A stretch of DNA of 25,016 nucleotides from positions 1-25,016 of IMG/VR virus record IMGVR_UViG_3300021438_000067; one strand, given 5' to 3'. The notes below the pieces were generated by a model. It was given only the letters and a program-made list of their open reading frames with translations. It did no database searches and was not told where the DNA came from. This document shows positions 5,108 to 15,158 of this stretch, in pieces (positions within the stretch are counted from its first letter, which is position 1; each line of letters begins with the position of its first letter). Source of the DNA: a virus. The position numbers were made by a program, and so were the translations under genes.

Positions 5108-8100
5108 TATTTGTTTCCTTGTCTCTTGATGAAGTCGTTTACACGTGTGGTTAGGTGTTGTGTTCCTGACTTAATGACCTTTGCGTCGTTAGGGTTTTGT
5201 ACTCGCATGCGCAATAGTAGGTTGAGCATGTCGATTGTTTGCTGGTCTTTTGTGTATGGGTTTTTGGTGTTTTCTGGGCGTTTGTTTTGTGGAATGTATG
5301 TTCCGCTAACTTTGCCTATGGTTGAGTATACGCCAAGGTTTGGTGCGATGAAGTTGTCGTATATGTCGTTGATGTTTTTGGTTTCGACTGGTTTTCCGTT
5401 TAGGTCTCGGCGGAATAGCATCTCGTATAGGCTGGTGCCACCGATTGCCATGTTCTTGGTTAGGTCTGCACCGATTTGTGGCAGGATTCCTGTTGGTTCT
5501 GCGTTTGCGCCGATGCCGTAGATATTTTCTTCTAGTGGCTTGCTTAGGTCGATGCTTAGTGACCAGTAGTTCAGTACGTCGTTCCAGATGATTGGTGGGG
5601 TTGCTACTAGGGTTAGGTCTGCTCCACCAAAGTTTGCGTTACCTAGTACTGTTCCTACTGTTTTTGCTTGGAAGTCTGCGACTGCACGCTGGTCTGGGTA
5701 TGCGCTTCCAACGTTTTGTGGCTGGTAGCCTTGTGCTGCATTGAATGCGTATAGAGCCTTGTTTACTGCGTTAATTTCACGGTTGTTCTCCATGAACATG
5801 CGGTAGGTTGCGACGTGTGCCATTCGCATCCATGTGTAGTAAGAGGTTGCTAGGCGTCCCCATTTGCGTTCGAAAGCTGAAAGGCTCTTGGCGGTTGGGT
5901 GGTAGACGGCTAGTTCTTTTACTGCTGCATCGATGGCATCTTGCATGGTTGCCCATGAGCGACCTTCGATGATTTTGAGTGCGTGTGCTACACGGATTGC
6001 ATTTGCGTGTCCCATGAGTAGGTCGCCGGGTAGTTTTGTTGCGATGCGCTCGTTTTTACGGATGACTGCTGCTGCGCGTTCCTTGATTGTTCCAACTGCT
6101 AGGTCTTCTGAGAAGGCTTTGCTGTCGGTGAATAGGTTGTCGCGTAGGTTTGCGATGTCTTGTTTGTAAACTGATTCTTCTAGGATGCCTGAGTCTTCGA
6201 AGAGTTTGATGATGTCTTCGTCGTTGAAAGTGACTCGCTTGCCCTTGACTACCATTGATACCTTGGTACCTAGGTCTTTTCCTGCAGTTTCTGCTAGTTC
6301 GCGACCCTCGAATCCGGCTGAGCGTAGTAGTTGTTCCAGCTTGCGCTGGTCCACCTTTGCTTTGTCTTGCCAGAATGCTACGGCGCTGTAGTCAGTTGCG
6401 AATTTTTCACCAAGGTATTTGGTGGAGATTCGTGCTCCGATGCCCCAGTGTGCGATGTTTGTTACGCCACGGGTTAGAGCTGTGATTGCATCGCCTACGA
6501 AGTTGTTTACTTGGAATCCGGGTGCGAGGATGGTTTGTGCAACCTTTACCATTCCTTGGATTTGTAGGACTGTTTTTAGGCGCTCTGGAAGTGGCTTGTT
6601 GAACTGTAGGTCCCAGTTACGAATTGCTGTACCAAACTGTTCTGCTAGGTGTGGTGGGAATAGTCCACCTTCTGCAGGGCTTGGTAGTGAGTCAATCATT
6701 AGGTTTGTTCCGCCAGTACCCGGAAGAATCTCTACATAACCCTTTGCGATTGCTTGCTCGTAGGTTAGTCCCTCTGCTAGGTAGCTGAAGCGTGATGCGA
6801 AACCGTGTGCTAGACCTGTCTGGAACTTTGTTGATGCTACTGCTTGCATGAATTGTGTCAGTGCAAGTAGTGGGTCCATTTCAGACTTTTGGAAACTTTC
6901 AATGGCTTTGTTCTGTAGGTTCTCTTCTTGAGTTCCCTTAGCTACCTTCTTTGGATTTCCGAATGGTGATTCGCGAAGCCACTTTACTAGGTCGCCTGAT
7001 GAGTAGTTGCTAATATCAGAGAAACCGTTGCGTGGGGTTAGTCCCATTTGTTCTAGGCTTCGCTGTAGCTGCTTTCCGGTGATTCCGTTTGTGATGAATG
7101 CGTTGTCTGTTTCGTTGCCGAAGAGCAGGTCGATGGCTGGCTTCATGTCTTTGTAGAATGCTGCGACGGCTGGGTTGGTGCGCTTGTTTGGTTTCTTGCC
7201 GTCGCGTAGTAGGTCCATGCCTTCGTTGAATTCGTCACGTGATAGTTTTGCGTGGCGTACTCGAATGTCATCCATGTATGCTGCGAATCTGGTTGAGACG
7301 CGGAATGTGGATGATTCTAGTTGCATTGCGATTGTTTTGACTTCTTGTTGTCCGCTGAAACCGTAGACCTTTTCTTTTAGGCTTAGTCCAGCTGCGGTGC
7401 TGTCAATTTGCATTTTTGCGATATCTTGTTCGAACTCTGGTGCTAGGTGTTCGATTTTGATGTCGGTGTCTGCTGCGATGCCTCGTGCGTGCATTAGTTC
7501 TACTGCATAGTGTGGAACTAGTTCTTCTGGTACTCCTAGGCGCTCGTATACGTTTGCGTCTAGTTCTGCCTGCATTTGGGCTGCGATGCCTTCGCGGTTG
7601 CTCTTTGAGAGTTCGCGCTGTACTTCACCGATTTGTGCTTTTTCCTTTTTGAGGAAGGCGTTGCGTTCGCGAGTGTTTAGGACTCGGTGTTCTGGGATTA
7701 CTGGAATACTGTCTACGATTGGGCGACTGCCTGCTTTTCCAGTCAGGTAGGTGCTGTTTTGTTCTGTTGCGATGCGTACAGCGTCTTCGTAGTTGTACTG
7801 GCTTGATGGCACCCATTCGCCGTCAAGGTAGTGGAATGTTTCTAGGTCGTGGTTCCAAGCGGTTATACGGGCACGGTCCAGTGAGGCTTGTGCTTTTGCG
7901 TAGTCTGCACGCCACTTGCCAGCAACCTCAGAGCCTCCTGAGAGGGCTTTCTCGGCACGCTTGACTACTAGGGCATATTTGCCTTGTGCGGTCTCTAGGC
8001 GCTTTGCTGCAGTGTCCTGCTGGGCTTTGGTGAACTTCTTGTTGCCTAGTCTGCCAGCCTTTGTGGCACCCTGTGGCTTTTCGTATTTGTAGAAACTGTT

Positions 8101-11100
8101 TAGGTAGTTTCTGAAGTTCTGCCATTCTTGGTCATCTAGCAGGGTCTTTTCGCCTACTCGTCCGCGAAGGGTTAGGATTTGTGACCATGAGCGGAATGCT
8201 GCTTCTGCCATGTCGCCACCACCTAGTTTGAAGAAGTCTCCCGCTACTGCTAGGCGACGTAGGTGTGAACGGATTAGTTCTAGTTGTGCGATTTCGCTGA
8301 TGCGTCCAGTTAGGACGTTTTGACGCATGGCTGCGAATAGTGTTTCGAAAATGTTGTCAGCTACGCTCTTGGTAGAGTTCACCATCTGGCTTGCTAGACC
8401 GATTGATTTAGTTAGGTGTGATTCTTTTAGCGCTGAGGTCACTTCGGCTTTTAGCATGTGGTCTGCTAGTTCGCCAGCAATCTTTGGCATCTTCTTTGCG
8501 AATGCTGCGGTTGGGGCAATTGATGGGGTTGCGATGCCATTTAGGAGCTTTTCGACTAGTTCCTTCTTGGTGACTACCTTGCCAAGTTCATCCATCTCTA
8601 GTAGGTGACGGGCTGCTTCTCCAAAGTTTAGGTTAAGGAATGAGTCACCTTCCATTTTCTTACCCTGTGAGGTTGAGAAGAAAGCCTTCTTTAGTAGGTC
8701 GCGTCCACCAGTTGTGTTGAATGCTTTGAAGATGTCGCCAGTGTGTAGGTAGAGGATGTGCTTTTTGTCTTCGCCTGCTAGGACGTCGGCTGCAACCTTT
8801 GCGGTTACTACCTTGTTGCGCTGGATGCGGATGCCTTGTAGTCCTAGTGCTGCTGAGACCTTTTCGTATTCGCGGATAACTGAGTCGACCATTTCGCCAC
8901 CAAAGTCTTCAATTTTGGTTTTGCTCTTACGTAGTCGGTCGCGGGTGATTCCGGCAATCGAGCTGAATACATCTGCGTCAAATGTCTGGTTTACCTGCTC
9001 TGGGAGGATTGCCTGACCAGTCCATGCTTTTTCACTTACACGTTCGTAAATGTCGTCCATGACTGATACGCCAGTAACTGCGCCCTTTGATTCGGCAATT
9101 TGTTGCTTAGTTTTGCCCATCTTCATGAAAGCGGTGTGGGTTGCTTCCATTGCGATGTCGCCTGAGTCTGAGACGCCATCTTGTAGGGTTTTGGCGAATG
9201 CTAGTTGGCTTTCGCTTGCTTCTGCTTGTGCGACGAAGCTGTTAGTTGGGGCTAGTGCTGGTGGCTTTAGTTCGTCGCTTTGTTCGGTGAGGATGTTTCC
9301 TAGGACGTCTTTGTAGCCGAGTCCTGTTACGCCAACCATTTCTTCGAAGTCTGCAGCGAGCACAATTTTGTGCTGTACGGTGTTCATTGTTTGTACGCCT
9401 TCTCCTGAGAGGATTGTGCGTAGGAATGCTACATCGTCTGATTCGGCAGCCTTGCGTACGTCGGCTAGGACCTTCTTTGATGGGTCGATGGCTTCGATTA
9501 CGTTCTTTAGGTGCTTGGTTGAGATTACGTCTCCGGCAGCGATTCCCTGAATCATTTCTTCGAAGGTTGCGTACTTTACGTCTTCGGTTCCTGCGCGTAC
9601 ACCAGTTGCGTTGTTTACGGCTTCTGTTACGTTGCGGAGGATTGAGCGTGCGACCTTTTCGTCTTCGGTCTTTGGGCGAATCTTGGCGATATCTGCAAGG
9701 CTAATTTTTGTGTTAGTTGCTGCAGCTACTACTGGTACGCCAGATAGGATGCGTGCCTTTGCTGATACTGGGATGTTTTCGTTTGTGGTTGCCTTGATGT
9801 AGTCGGCTGCCTGTGGGGTGCTGTCAAATTCGCGTACAGAGGTGCCGTCGAAGACGTAGGTCTTGCCGTTGGCTGCCTCGTGTGGGACGTTTGCTTGGAT
9901 TGTTACGTCTTCGCCTGAGGTTACCTTGATAGTTGCAGAGTCTTTGGTTACGTCCTGTAGGTCCTTTAGGGACTGTAGAACCTTTCCAGTAGCACTTTGA
10001 CCAGTCTTGTGTAGTTTCACAAATCGGGTTGCTAGTTCGCGAGTCTTGAAGGTACCTAGGGTATCTCCAACACCGTCGATTACATTGAATTCGCCAGTTT
10101 TGAAATCTGGGATGATGTTTGCTGTTGGAGTCCTCTTGAAGGTTCCGGATACTTGGCTCTTTGCCATTGCTTCTAGTTTGGCTGGGGCGTTGATTCTTTC
10201 TAGAACCTTTGCCATCGCGTCAAGACCTGAAGCGAGGATTAAGTTGTTTTCGCCAACGTAAGGAACTGCTTGGTAGCCCTGTTCTGCGCTCTTGGCAGCT
10301 TCACCAATTTTGCCACCTAGGTTTTTTAGGTTGGCTTCGATTGGTTTTGCTTTTGTGACTACTGGCTGTACTGGTTCTGTTTTTAGAGCTTTGGCGATGG
10401 CTGGGTCTACAGCCTTGCCTTCTTCTAGGGCTTTTGATGCAACCTTTTCTAGGGCATCCTTGCTGACCAGTCCGAGTCCGCGTGCAGCGTTGGCACCCTT
10501 TGCGAAGGCTTTTACACCGCTTCCGATTACGCCGACACCCTTTACTACCTTGACTGGGTTTACTAGTAGGAATGGGTCGTGGGTTAGGTCGTAGACGAAA
10601 CCCTGACCTGCAGCGTCAAGTTCACTTAGGTTTGGTTGCTGTAGTTTTACTACATCCATACCCGAGATGGTTCTTTTGTTTGTTAGGAATGCTGTGGCGT
10701 TGTCGAATGCTGCAGCGTTTCTAGACATGTCAACTTCTGCAGCCTTGTTGTCTGCAACTGTTGGCTTGATGTTGTATACAGGTAGACCGTCTGGACCTAG
10801 TCCAGTCATCTTTACTTTTACGCCATTGATTTTTTCGCCGTGTAGTGCAGCGTTAGTTAGGTCACCCTTAGTAATGACACCTTTTGCGTTATCAGTTTGA
10901 CGCTTGTAGTCGGCTCCTGCTGTTGCTGCAGCGCCTGAGTTCATCGTGTTCAGGATAGCTGAGCCTGCACTGACGATTGGTCCAAAAACTTTTCCAGCAA
11001 GAGTGTTTACGATGTCTTGTGTGGTTTTTGCTGCTGGACTCTTATCAATGTTCTTTTGGGTGTCTTGAACAAAGCTAGTTACGCCTTCTACGGCTGGGGC

Positions 11101-11307
11101 TGCCCATGATGAAATCCATTTAGCAAATGGGCTTTCGTCAACTTTTGCTGACTTGGCTGGTGCTGCAGGGGCTGCAGGAACTGCAGGCTTTACAACAGTT
11201 TTAGGTGCGCTTGGAGTAAGTGACCATTCATTTGCTTTTGCTGGGGCTGGTGCTGGAGTTGCTCCGCTACCACTTCCCCAGTCAAGACCCTTTTTTGGAG
11301 TTGCCAA
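5107..11307 (-). CDS. Giant (2066-aa) virion protein, probably internal or ejected
   Basis: By far the largest gene here. It starts at TTG 11307, supported by AGGACGG about 7-10 bases upstream; no nearby ATG is better. Residues 15-55 are Pro/Ala-rich, about 50-80 a possible amphipathic helix (FAKWISSWAAPAVEG), and about 235-260 read QGFVYDLTHDPFLLVNP, a D-P-x-x-x-V motif seen in large podophage internal proteins. A coiled coil lies near 1085-1120. Around 1600 the PGFQVNNFVGDAITAL segment resembles the 'P-x-x-x-x-N-x-x-G' core of large polyvalent phage proteins, and 1805-1840 (WGRLATSYYTWMRMAHVATY) is an aromatic helix. I infer an internal virion or ejection protein, like T7 gp16 in place but not in visible sequence. 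No lysozyme or nuclease motif was recognised. Confidence 0.7.
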   Translation of the reverse strand: MATPKKGLDWGSGSGATPAPAPAKANEWSLTPSAPKTVVKPAVPAAPAAPAKSAKVDESPFAKWISSWAAPAVEGVTSFVQDTQKNIDKSPAAKTTQDIVNTLAGKVFGPIVSAGSAILNTMNSGAAATAGADYKRQTDNAKGVITKGDLTNAALHGEKINGVKVKMTGLGPDGLPVYNIKPTVADNKAAEVDMSRNAAAFDNATAFLTNKRTISGMDVVKLQQPNLSELDAAGQGFVYDLTHDPFLLVNPVKVVKGVGVIGSGVKAFAKGANAARGLGLVSKDALEKVASKALEEGKAVDPAIAKALKTEPVQPVVTKAKPIEANLKNLGGKIGEAAKSAEQGYQAVPYVGENNLILASGLDAMAKVLERINAPAKLEAMAKSQVSGTFKRTPTANIIPDFKTGEFNVIDGVGDTLGTFKTRELATRFVKLHKTGQSATGKVLQSLKDLQDVTKDSATIKVTSGEDVTIQANVPHEAANGKTYVFDGTSVREFDSTPQAADYIKATTNENIPVSAKARILSGVPVVAAATNTKISLADIAKIRPKTEDEKVARSILRNVTEAVNNATGVRAGTEDVKYATFEEMIQGIAAGDVISTKHLKNVIEAIDPSKKVLADVRKAAESDDVAFLRTILSGEGVQTMNTVQHKIVLAADFEEMVGVTGLGYKDVLGNILTEQSDELKPPALAPTNSFVAQAEASESQLAFAKTLQDGVSDSGDIAMEATHTAFMKMGKTKQQIAESKGAVTGVSVMDDIYERVSEKAWTGQAILPEQVNQTFDADVFSSIAGITRDRLRKSKTKIEDFGGEMVDSVIREYEKVSAALGLQGIRIQRNKVVTAKVAADVLAGEDKKHILYLHTGDIFKAFNTTGGRDLLKKAFFSTSQGKKMEGDSFLNLNFGEAARHLLEMDELGKVVTKKELVEKLLNGIATPSIAPTAAFAKKMPKIAGELADHMLKAEVTSALKESHLTKSIGLASQMVNSTKSVADNIFETLFAAMRQNVLTGRISEIAQLELIRSHLRRLAVAGDFFKLGGGDMAEAAFRSWSQILTLRGRVGEKTLLDDQEWQNFRNYLNSFYKYEKPQGATKAGRLGNKKFTKAQQDTAAKRLETAQGKYALVVKRAEKALSGGSEVAGKWRADYAKAQASLDRARITAWNHDLETFHYLDGEWVPSSQYNYEDAVRIATEQNSTYLTGKAGSRPIVDSIPVIPEHRVLNTRERNAFLKKEKAQIGEVQRELSKSNREGIAAQMQAELDANVYERLGVPEELVPHYAVELMHARGIAADTDIKIEHLAPEFEQDIAKMQIDSTAAGLSLKEKVYGFSGQQEVKTIAMQLESSTFRVSTRFAAYMDDIRVRHAKLSRDEFNEGMDLLRDGKKPNKRTNPAVAAFYKDMKPAIDLLFGNETDNAFITNGITGKQLQRSLEQMGLTPRNGFSDISNYSSGDLVKWLRESPFGNPKKVAKGTQEENLQNKAIESFQKSEMDPLLALTQFMQAVASTKFQTGLAHGFASRFSYLAEGLTYEQAIAKGYVEILPGTGGTNLMIDSLPSPAEGGLFPPHLAEQFGTAIRNWDLQFNKPLPERLKTVLQIQGMVKVAQTILAPGFQVNNFVGDAITALTRGVTNIAHWGIGARISTKYLGEKFATDYSAVAFWQDKAKVDQRKLEQLLRSAGFEGRELAETAGKDLGTKVSMVVKGKRVTFNDEDIIKLFEDSGILEESVYKQDIANLRDNLFTDSKAFSEDLAVGTIKERAAAVIRKNERIATKLPGDLLMGHANAIRVAHALKIIEGRSWATMQDAIDAAVKELAVYHPTAKSLSAFERKWGRLATSYYTWMRMAHVATYRMFMENNREINAVNKALYAFNAAQGYQPQNVGSAYPDQRAVADFQAKTVGTVLGNANFGGADLTLVATPPIIWNDVLNYWSLSIDLSKPLEENIYGIGANAEPTGILPQIGADLTKNMAIGGTSLYEMLFRRDLNGKPVETKNINDIYDNFIAPNLGVYSTIGKVSGTYIPQNKRPENTKNPYTKDQQTIDMLNLLLRMRVQNPNDAKVIKSGTQHLTTRVNDFIKRQGNK

Positions 11308-11337
11308 GATAAGACCGTCCTAAACTGTATTTAGTCC

Positions 11338-11343
11338 AGTATA
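11338..11343 (-). promoter_or_regulatory. Possible -10 element before the giant virion gene
   Basis: In the 47-base gap upstream of the TTG start, the minus strand reads TATACT, with a predicted transcript start about 24 bases before the TTG and a ribosome site between. No convincing -35 is seen. The gap is unusual for this operon, where other junctions overlap or nearly so, which is the main reason to suspect a local promoter. Confidence 0.25.
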
Positions 11344-11354
11344 ACTTATTTGGG

Positions 11355-12524
11355 TTACTGTACTCCGCTTAGCGTGAAGGTTCCTGTACCAGTTCCAAAC
11401 TGACGCTTTAGTTCATTCTTGATACTTGCCTTTAGGTCAGTCTGAGTTGCCTGAGGCAGCTTCTGGAATGCTGGCTTGTTAGCAAAGTTCTTAATGAACA
11501 AGTTGTAAGCGCTCTTTGCGTCCTTGCCCGTTGAGGTTACGTTATCTAGGGCTGTCTGGAATGCGCTAGCAGTGTTTGCGCCATAGGTGTCAGTAATGCG
11601 GTTGATAGTTCCAACTACATCCTGTGCATACTTAGTCTTGCTAGCTGACGATGCAGCGCGTGAGTTTGCTCCAGCCTGCTGCAGCTGGATTCCCTTTAGG
11701 CGAGCCTCAGCAGTAATCGAAGCAACCTTCTGGGCGCTGTCATTCTTAGTCTTCTGCAAGTCAAGTGCGTCGATAGCCTTCTGAGCGTTCTGTGCAGCCT
11801 CAAAGTCGTTCGCTGCAAGTGCAGCCTGTTGTGTCTGCTTAGCCTGAGCCATCTGGCTCTCTAGGTCTGCACTCTTTGCGTCGAACTGTGCAAGGGTGTC
11901 TTCGAAGTTCTTTGATAGCTGGCTTAGAGCACCAAGTTTCTGTTGGGTGTAGCCAGTGCCACGGTTCTCTACATCCTTAACAGTCTGTGCCTGCTCAGCC
12001 TGCATTAGACCCTGCCAGTTAGTTAGGGCAGCATTAGCATTTGCGTTGCCCTGTGCTGCAGCAGCCTGAATTGGGTTAGCAGCCATTGCAGGTCCAGTGC
12101 CACGTTCAGCGCCAGTTGCTACAGCCTGCTGAGTGCCTGCAGCAGTTTCTGCGTTCTGCTGTGCTACACGGGTTGCGTAGTCAGTCTGCTGCTTGGTTAG
12201 CGAGTCAGTGAACTGCTTGTTGACGCGTGCAGTGTCGGCTGCGGTGAGGCTTGATAGTGCACCGAAGATTGAGGTGATGTCTGCTTGGTTCTGAGCGTAA
12301 CGCTTAGTTGCAGCATTCTTCTGGGTTGTTAGAAGTGACTGTAGCGGAGAGTATACGGCTGAGACATTGCTGTTAATTTTTGCGGTACGGTCAGCTTCTG
12401 CCTGATTCTGCTGCGCTGTCATGTAGTTTGCATAACTCTGCGGTGAGCGCTTTGGGTCAGGGATTGGGGCAAATCCGGCAGTTGCAGGAGTTGCTGCTGG
12501 GGTGGTTGGGGTGCCGTCTGCCAT
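11355..12524 (-). CDS. Ala/Gln-rich helical virion protein
   Basis: A 389-residue protein whose start overlaps the previous stop as TAATG. The N-terminus (about 1-35) is Pro/Thr/Ala-rich; from about 40 to 310 it is nearly continuous helix with high Ala, Gln, Asn and Lys (for example LAQFDAKSADLESQMAQAKQ), predicted coiled coil. The C-terminal 80 residues (NRITDTYGANTASAFQTALD onward) look like a small globular helical domain. Between the nozzle/adaptor genes and the giant gene, this is where podophages keep their internal or ejection proteins, and I infer that role. No enzymatic motif is visible. Confidence 0.55.
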   Translation of the reverse strand: MADGTPTTPAATPATAGFAPIPDPKRSPQSYANYMTAQQNQAEADRTAKINSNVSAVYSPLQSLLTTQKNAATKRYAQNQADITSIFGALSSLTAADTARVNKQFTDSLTKQQTDYATRVAQQNAETAAGTQQAVATGAERGTGPAMAANPIQAAAAQGNANANAALTNWQGLMQAEQAQTVKDVENRGTGYTQQKLGALSQLSKNFEDTLAQFDAKSADLESQMAQAKQTQQAALAANDFEAAQNAQKAIDALDLQKTKNDSAQKVASITAEARLKGIQLQQAGANSRAASSASKTKYAQDVVGTINRITDTYGANTASAFQTALDNVTSTGKDAKSAYNLFIKNFANKPAFQKLPQATQTDLKASIKNELKRQFGTGTGTFTLSGVQ

Positions 12525-13270
12525 TATGCTACTCCGTATTGTGCTAGTCGTGCAGTGATTGCGTTCTGTGCAGCCTGCGTCTTGTATTGCTGACCAGCGA
12601 GTGTGCCAGTCCAGTCATAGGTGCTCTTGCCAGCCGAGTCTACCGCGCTAACATCTCCATAGTTTTCTAGGAAGTTCTGGTTTAGTGCTGAAAGTTTATC
12701 CTTTAGGGATGTTTGTGCAGCAATCTGTCGTGCGTTGGCTTCTGCTTCTGCGAGGGTAAGTGCGCCTGCTGCACCGCCAGCCATTCCACGAGCAGCATAG
12801 TTACCTGCTAGACGGCGACGTGATTCGGTAGAGTTTAGGTCTAGCGCTTTTCGGTCCTGTGACGCTTGTGAGGTTTCAGCATTTAGGTCAAACATTGCCT
12901 TGTTACGGGCTAGGTTAAACTGTGACTGTCCCTGCAGGATTCCCTGCTGGTATAGTGGGTCGCCCTCAAGTGACCAAGGCGTTCCGGTAACGGTACCATC
13001 TGTAGTCGAGCCAGAAGTTGCATCACTTGCGGTTACAGGCTGGGCTGAATCTGAGGCTGGTAGCACACCACCCGGCTTGTCATTTAGAAGCAGGTTTGCG
13101 TTTCTGCGTGCTAGCACTTCTGAGTTGTTTGCTGGTGCTACAGCAGGAACTACACCGCCCGGCTTACCGTTTAGTAGAAGGTTTGCGTTTTGGCGTGATG
13201 ACATTTCTGCAGCGTTTGCTGCAGGCTGTGCATTTGCGTAAATTTTCCAGTAGGAGTCAGCTGTAGGCAT
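12524..13270 (-). CDS. Virion protein with an 18-residue internal duplication
   Basis: A 248-residue protein with TAATG junctions at both ends. The N-terminal 75 residues contain two copies of an 18-residue unit: RQNANLLLNGKPGGVVPA (26-43) and RRNANLLLNDKPGGVLPA (55-72). A Ser/Thr/Asp linker follows (about 75-98). Residues 105-248 are Ala/Gln/Asn-rich helix with DPLYQQGILQGQSQFNLARN at its start and a Gly-rich turn (ARGMAGGAAGALTLAEAEA). The composition and the coupling to the 389-aa gene suggest a small internal or tail-associated virion protein. The function is unknown. Confidence 0.55.
   Translation of the reverse strand: MPTADSYWKIYANAQPAANAAEMSSRQNANLLLNGKPGGVVPAVAPANNSEVLARRNANLLLNDKPGGVLPASDSAQPVTASDATSGSTTDGTVTGTPWSLEGDPLYQQGILQGQSQFNLARNKAMFDLNAETSQASQDRKALDLNSTESRRRLAGNYAARGMAGGAAGALTLAEAEANARQIAAQTSLKDKLSALNQNFLENYGDVSAVDSAGKSTYDWTGTLAGQQYKTQAAQNAITARLAQYGVA
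13055..13195 (-). repeat. Two copies of a duplicated 54-base coding unit
   Basis: Copy 1 spans 13142-13195 and copy 2 spans 13055-13108, 87 bases apart, encoding R-x-NANLLLN-x-KPGGV-x-PA. The protein differs at three positions; the DNA differs more, mostly at third bases, so the duplication is not recent and the motif appears to be kept by selection. Confidence 0.8.
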
Positions 13271-13506
13271 TATTTACCGAACCTTAGTGCGTTAGCGTTA
13301 GCGTAAGCGCCAGTGTTATTTGCTTTGATTTTGGCTAATACTGCAGCTTTTTTTGCTGCTATGCGTGCGTCACGTTCAACGTAGCCAGTTCTGTCAACTT
13401 TGCCACGTGTAGGTGCGTGGGTCATGTTTCCGTAAACTTTTTTACCTGCAGCGTATGGGTTGAATTCGAAGCTGCCTAGCAACGCATTGCGTTCAGCACC
13501 AGCCAT
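13270..13506 (-). CDS. 78-residue basic virion-operon protein
   Basis: Bounded by TAATG junctions on both sides. The protein reads LLGSFEFNPYAAGKKVYGN, HAPTRGKVDRTGYVERD, then a basic helix (ARIAAKKAAVLAKIKANN) and ends ANALRFGK. It is small, basic and Gly/Asn/Ala-rich with no membrane segment or Cys. Position between the nozzle-like and internal-protein genes suggests a minor virion component. I do not recognise the family. Confidence 0.5.
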   Translation of the reverse strand: MAGAERNALLGSFEFNPYAAGKKVYGNMTHAPTRGKVDRTGYVERDARIAAKKAAVLAKIKANNTGAYANANALRFGK

Positions 13507-15158
13507 TAGTTAGCTTCCTTCGTAATCTTTGCCTTCGCACCAACCATTGGAGTGATGCTGAAAACTTGCACAGGGGATGTGAGCGCCGTACCGTCACAGT
13601 CTAAGTATAGTTCAAAGTAGATTCGGCGGAAGCGTAGAGACTGGTTTAGCTTTGCTTCCATTCTTAGCACTGCTCCGGCGGAGAAGTCGTCTACGATTGT
13701 TGATACTGCACCTGATGGCTTAGCTAGGTTGTCCCATGTGCCAAAGGTTACGTCGTCAATGTTGTCTAGGGATAGTTCGTCCCAAGTTTTGTACCCTGTT
13801 TCTGCAGGATAGTCTTTGGAGATTTGGTCCCAGTTCAACTGCAACGCCATTTCTGGTAGGGCTACAGGGTATGCGACTGCCTTAACTGGTAGTGCGGTTG
13901 CAATATCTGCAGTCCACATGTATAGACGTTTCCATTCGACAGGTGATTGGAAGTCGTAAATCTTTGTGCGGATTGAGCACTTGAAGGTTTCTGTGCCTAC
14001 TGCGCTAGTTGATTTGTCTTCAATGCGCCACATGGCAAAGTCGGATGCGCCTGCTGCGCTAGTGCCACCACTGATACCAAAGAAAAGAGATTCTTCTAAT
14101 TCTTCTGAGCGTCGAGGTACGCTCCAATAGTATGCGACTCTGCTTGTGCTTTCCCATTCGCTCCACGTCTCAGTATCAAGGTTGTAGGCAAACACTCCCC
14201 CGTTGTGCCATACAATACAGCGTCTTCCGACGATGGATACTGCGTGCTGGAATCTTTGACCGAAGTCGTATGCCTCAAACTTTACTTTAGCGGCATTTAG
14301 TGGGTAGTACAACCAGTTCTGGTATTTGTAAAGTATGCCACCGGATAGGACGAAGTGGGCGTTTTCAAACTTTACCACTGAGCGTCGTGATTCGGCACCG
14401 ATATCTTGCTGCATTGCTTGCATGGTGCCTTCTTCTGGCACGTCACCGTAGCTGTAGCGGTAGGTTGAACGGTTGCGGAAGATTACGATGTCGTTATAGC
14501 CTTGTGCGATTGCGGTAATCCATTGACCGTCTCCGCCACCGATTTCTACATACATTTGGTTGTTGTATGTGTTTACCCATGACCAGACTGAGGTTGATTC
14601 TCCTGATGGTCCTGCGGTTGAGACGTTGCTCCAGTAGAGAATGTTGGCATTTGCGGTGCCTTGTACGCCGTGTCCGAAGAAGCGTGTTTGAAAGAGTTCA
14701 ATACCGCCAAGTGCTGGCATTGACGGGGTGTTTACGAATACGCCTGATTCCCAGTATCCGCCTTGTCCGCTAACTGTTGACGAGAGGACAATCTTGTTTA
14801 GGTACTGGGTGCAGTCTGATGCTTTGAAGTTTGCGATTTGTACGAATGCTTTGGTTAGGACGTCGAATGTCCAAGTTTTGGTGTTGGTTACCACGACTAG
14901 GAAGCGTGCCCCGTCTGCACGAATGTAGGTTCCTAGGATGTCCATTGGTTCACCTGCTACAGGTGTCAGGACTGGGGTTGTGCCGTTCTTATCCACGTAG
15001 ATTGGTGGGCGAGACATAAGTGCACCGTTGGTTGAAAACTCAAAGTTTACGATTGATGCTAGTTCGTTGTCTGCAATTGCTGACTGGTCCCAGTAGTTGT
15101 TTAGACCGCCAGTGAACTGTTGTAGGGTTGCGCTTCGTGAGCGAACAATTTGTGACAT
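13506..15158 (-). CDS. Tail nozzle / DNA-stabilising beta-propeller-like protein
   Basis: A 550-residue protein. The N-terminus has the hallmark of podophage nozzle and packaged-DNA-stabilisation proteins: LQQFTGGLNNYWDQSAIADN, ELASIVNFEFSTNGALMSRP. This family (T7 gp12-like, P22 gp10-like) closes the tail tip beneath the portal. The middle is strongly beta with repeated aromatic-rich strands (RFLVVVTNTKTWTFD, ILYKYQNWLYYPL, WEWESTSRVAYYW in looser form), consistent with propeller blades. Its ATG lies directly after the stop of the adaptor-like gene, and its stop overlaps the next start. The fold is inferred from pattern, not proven. Confidence 0.6.
   Translation of the reverse strand: MSQIVRSRSATLQQFTGGLNNYWDQSAIADNELASIVNFEFSTNGALMSRPPIYVDKNGTTPVLTPVAGEPMDILGTYIRADGARFLVVVTNTKTWTFDVLTKAFVQIANFKASDCTQYLNKIVLSSTVSGQGGYWESGVFVNTPSMPALGGIELFQTRFFGHGVQGTANANILYWSNVSTAGPSGESTSVWSWVNTYNNQMYVEIGGGDGQWITAIAQGYNDIVIFRNRSTYRYSYGDVPEEGTMQAMQQDIGAESRRSVVKFENAHFVLSGGILYKYQNWLYYPLNAAKVKFEAYDFGQRFQHAVSIVGRRCIVWHNGGVFAYNLDTETWSEWESTSRVAYYWSVPRRSEELEESLFFGISGGTSAAGASDFAMWRIEDKSTSAVGTETFKCSIRTKIYDFQSPVEWKRLYMWTADIATALPVKAVAYPVALPEMALQLNWDQISKDYPAETGYKTWDELSLDNIDDVTFGTWDNLAKPSGAVSTIVDDFSAGAVLRMEAKLNQSLRFRRIYFELYLDCDGTALTSPVQVFSITPMVGAKAKITKEAN

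Noticed and set aside
5111-10900. Many 60-105-codon plus-strand frames opposite the giant virion gene
   Set aside because: They have Ser/Cys/Arg-rich shadow composition and no ribosome sites in sequence.
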